8,140 nt of DNA from Candidatus Bipolaricaulota bacterium. GTDB taxonomy: Bacteria > Bipolaricaulota > Bipolaricaulia > UBA7950 > UBA9294. Positions 6,623 through 8,140 of this stretch are shown here, piece by piece (the first letter of the stretch is position 1; each line of letters starts with the position of its first letter). The stretch lies in the NCBI GenBank assembly GCA_018399865.1, contig JAGYNL010000153.1:1-8140 (forward strand), written 5' to 3'. Under the pieces are notes generated by a model. The model searched no databases, was not told the DNA's origin, and saw nothing but the letters and a program-made list of their open reading frames with translations. The translations under genes and the position numbers were made by a program.

Positions 6623-7918
6623 ATGCATACCATAACAGTTGAGGAAGCGCCACGTCATATTGCTGAAGAAGTAACTTTTCGAGGGTGGGTATACAATAAA
6701 CGCTCTAGTGGAAAGATCATGTTTCTCCAATTGCGGGATGGAACGGGTGTCATTCAGGCTGTGATTGATGAGCCGGAATCACCTGAGATATTTGCTATAG
6801 CAGATCAACTGCAGCGCGAAACATCGATCATACTAACTGGGACTCTGCGTGAGGATAAGCGTGCACCAAGCGGGTGTGAGCTTCAACCAACCAAGCTAGA
6901 AGTTGTTCATGAGCCTACAGAGCCTTTTCCCATAGAGTTAACTGAGCATACCCCCAGCTTTCTCATGGATCACAGGCATCTATGGATCCGCACTGGAAGG
7001 CAAGTGCCTATCTTGCGTATACGCGATGCCGTTTTTCGAGCCTTGAGGGATTTCTTTTACAGAAAGGGATTTGTGGCTACGGAGGCTCCTATTCTTACCG
7101 GGACATCGGTAGAGGGGACAACTACCCTTTTCGAGGTGGATTACTTTGGTGAGAAAGCGTATTTAGGACAAAGTGGACAGCTTTATCTAGAGGCAACCGC
7201 AATGGCCTTGGGAAAGGTTTACTGGATTGGACCTGTGTTCCGAGCAGAGAAATCGAAGACGCGTAAGCACCTTACAGAGTTTTGGATGGCCGAAGGAGAG
7301 ATGGCCTACTACGACCATGACGATAACTTAAAACTGCAGGAGGAGATGGTAGCTTACGTTGTGGATGCGGTGACCAGCGAAAGGAAGGCTGAGCTGGAAC
7401 AGCTTAAGCGCGATATAGACCTGTTACGTGATGAGTCCAAGCCACCTTTCCCGCGCATTGACTATGGCGACGCGGTCAAGCTATTACAGCAAGCTGGCCA
7501 GGATATTGCTTTTGGAGAAGACTTTGGCGCTCCGCAGGAGGCAGCGCTTGGAGAGCATTTTGGTAAGCCTGTATTCATTGAGCATTTTCCAAGTAGCATG
7601 AAGCCCTTTTATATGAAGCGCGATCCACAGGATCCAAGTCGAGTACTGGCCGCGGATCTCATTGGCCCTGAGGGTTATGGGGAGTTGATTGGAGGCAGTC
7701 AACGTGTGGACGACTTGAACGAGCTAATAAGCCAAATGGATGAAAGCCACCTTCCTGTTGATAACTATCAGTGGTACTTGGACCTACGTCGTTACGGGTC
7801 TGTACCTCACTCAGGTTTTGGGCTTGGCGTGGCCAGGACTATCGCCTGGATATGCGGGATTCCCCACGTTCGTGAAACCATACCATTTGCTAGACAGCTA
7901 AATCGCCTTTACCCATGA
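6623..7918 (+). CDS. asnS: Asparaginyl-tRNA synthetase
   Basis: A 431-residue class IIb aminoacyl-tRNA synthetase that charges tRNA-Asn with asparagine using ATP in the cytoplasm. The N-terminal OB-fold anticodon-binding domain covers about residues 15-97, with the diagnostic FRGWVYNKRSSGK and LQLRDGTG. The catalytic domain follows: motif 1 region around 120-165, LGQSGQLYLEA at 181-191, motif 2 FRAE at 206-209 with the EFWMAEGEM strand at 219-227, and motif 3 GLGVAR at 400-405. The SGQLYLEA form and the RRYGSVPHSGFGLG block favour AsnRS over AspRS, and the short OB linker and lack of a GAD insert domain also exclude bacterial AspRS. The C-terminus QLNRLYP is typical and the length is normal, so it is intact. 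It lies 108 bases after the MATE gene on the same strand. No T-box leader is present. Confidence 0.97.
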   Translation: MHTITVEEAPRHIAEEVTFRGWVYNKRSSGKIMFLQLRDGTGVIQAVIDEPESPEIFAIADQLQRETSIILTGTLREDKRAPSGCELQPTKLEVVHEPTEPFPIELTEHTPSFLMDHRHLWIRTGRQVPILRIRDAVFRALRDFFYRKGFVATEAPILTGTSVEGTTTLFEVDYFGEKAYLGQSGQLYLEATAMALGKVYWIGPVFRAEKSKTRKHLTEFWMAEGEMAYYDHDDNLKLQEEMVAYVVDAVTSERKAELEQLKRDIDLLRDESKPPFPRIDYGDAVKLLQQAGQDIAFGEDFGAPQEAALGEHFGKPVFIEHFPSSMKPFYMKRDPQDPSRVLAADLIGPEGYGELIGGSQRVDDLNELISQMDESHLPVDNYQWYLDLRRYGSVPHSGFGLGVARTIAWICGIPHVRETIPFARQLNRLYP

Positions 7919-7940
7919 TTTTCTGTAGCTTGGGTATTTT
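7910..7940 (+). terminator. Hairpin over the asnS stop codon, followed by TTTT
   Basis: TACCCA (7910-7915) pairs with TGGGTA (7931-7936) around a 15-base loop holding the TGA stop (7916-7918); TTTTATATA follows at once. The stem is short and the loop large, so it would be a weak intrinsic terminator; the T-rich stretch may instead be the upstream element of the next promoter. Confidence 0.3.
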
Positions 7941-7975
7941 ATATACTTGACAGCCTTAGAGCCCCTCGGTATACT
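7935..7975 (+). promoter_or_regulatory. Strong rRNA-class promoter after asnS
   Basis: TTGACA (7947-7952, 6 of 6), a 17-base spacer, then TATACT (7970-7975, 5 of 6). Just upstream is an A/T-only stretch (7935-7945), like an UP element. After the -10 comes a C/G-containing discriminator (TCGCCTTGCG), as in rRNA and tRNA promoters under stringent control. Start point expected near 7982. This is the best promoter in the window and it reads toward the right edge. Confidence 0.62.
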
Positions 7976-7996
7976 TCGCCTTGCGTTAGGTAAGTG

Positions 7997-8020
7997 ATGA
8001 GAATGAGCGCTCGATGTTGA
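7997..8020 (+). CDS. Possible 7-codon leader peptide (MRMSARC)
   Basis: ATG at 7997 opens a 7-residue reading frame, MRMSARC, ending in TGA at 8018-8020. AGG at 7988-7990 lies 6 bases before it, in AGGTAAG, a fair ribosome binding site. It sits about 15 bases after the predicted start of the strong promoter, and its last five codons overlap the hairpin at 8006-8025. This is the layout of a ribosome-controlled attenuator. There is no run of one amino acid to name a signal; such a small frame can arise by chance. Confidence 0.22.
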   Translation: MRMSARC

Positions 8021-8028
8021 GCGCTTTT
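8006..8028 (+). terminator. Intrinsic terminator-like hairpin
   Basis: AGCGCTC (8006-8012) pairs perfectly with GAGCGCT (8019-8025) around a GATGTT loop, and T's run from 8025 to 8028. It could end asnS transcripts, or end a ~46-base RNA started at the strong promoter, or act as an attenuator. The T-run is short. Confidence 0.45.
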
Positions 8029-8037
8029 GAATATTAT

Positions 8038-8057
8038 CTCGGCCTGTATAGGCTGAG
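8038..8057 (+). other. Second stable hairpin downstream
   Basis: CTCGGCCT (8038-8045) pairs with AGGCTGAG (8050-8057) through eight pairs, one a G-T wobble, around a GTAT loop. No T-run follows, so it is not a terminator; it looks like part of a 5' leader or a small RNA. An A-rich unpaired stretch follows (8061-8078). Confidence 0.3.
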
Positions 8058-8073
8058 GCAGTCACCACCAAAC

Positions 8074-8124
8074 AAAAAGGGGGGACTTACGCCGCGAGAT
8101 GCAAATAGAGCAATCGGCGAGTCC
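8074..8124 (-). terminator. Possible terminator of a minus-strand gene beyond the right edge
   Basis: On the minus strand GGACTCGCCG (8124-8115) pairs with CGGCG and AGTCC (8094-8090 and 8087-8083), interrupted only by a TA bulge, with a further nested stem possible in the 20-base loop. Then come CCCC and TTTTT (8078-8074). Four C's between stem and T-run make it non-ideal. A TAG on the minus strand near 8131 would allow a gene end just outside. The same stem on the plus strand could instead enclose an ATG at 8099. Confidence 0.28.
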
Positions 8125-8140
8125 GCGACTAGGTGTCGAC
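8099..8140 (+). CDS. Possible start of a downstream gene, cut by the window edge
   Basis: ATG at 8099 is followed by 13 open codons (MQIEQSASPRLGVD) to the last base. A GGGGGG run (8079-8084) lies 14 bases upstream, too far for a normal ribosome binding site unless the stem folds between them. It would suit the strong promoter and leader before it. No family can be recognised; low confidence. Confidence 0.13.
   Translation, partial: MQIEQSASPRLGVD

Noticed and set aside
6623..7918. Aspartyl-tRNA synthetase as the alternative identity
   Set aside because: The SGQLYLEA and PHSGFGLG blocks are the AsnRS forms, and the GAD insertion of bacterial AspRS is absent.

Overview
The window is a compact stretch of bacterial chromosome at roughly mid GC. 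It carries four complete genes and one partial gene, all housekeeping or general-purpose types. The bacterial assignment rests on sigma-70-like promoters, a lipobox lipoprotein and Shine-Dalgarno sequences. I cannot name the organism. A PKD-repeat lipoprotein beside a single-chain UvrD-type helicase-nuclease would fit a little-cultured lineage such as Bipolaricaulota or Chloroflexota, but that is a guess.

Layout. (1) 1-315 (+): C-terminal part of a DJ-1/PfpI-family protein cut by the window edge. (2) 300-327: a perfect 20-nt palindrome plus flanking pairs that contains this gene's stop codon and lies just beyond the stop of the next, convergent gene. (3) 329-1270 (-): lipoprotein built almost entirely of three PKD domains. 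(4) 1271-1348: very tight divergent control region with two good, back-to-back sigma-70-like promoters whose -35 boxes overlap. (5) 1349-4291 (+): UvrD/PcrA-like helicase fused to a RecB/AddB-type nuclease with a four-cysteine Fe-S signature. (6) 4292-5059: about 770 bases with no gene I can support but several RNA-like hairpins. (7) 5060-6514 (+): MATE-family multidrug exporter. (8) 6623-7918 (+): asparaginyl-tRNA synthetase (asnS). (9) 7919-8140: a structured region with an rRNA-class promoter, a possible 7-codon leader peptide overlapping a terminator-like hairpin, more hairpins, and perhaps the start of another gene.

The genes do not form an obvious pathway. The helicase-nuclease is a DNA-repair enzyme, MATE is an exporter, asnS serves translation, and the lipoprotein is probably a surface protein. 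I see no defence island, mobile element, CRISPR array, tRNA or rRNA. The most interesting material is regulatory: the shared divergent promoter at 1288-1338, which implies a nearly leaderless helicase mRNA, and the possible attenuator after asnS. The helicase-nuclease fusion is a known kind of architecture but worth a phylogenetic look.
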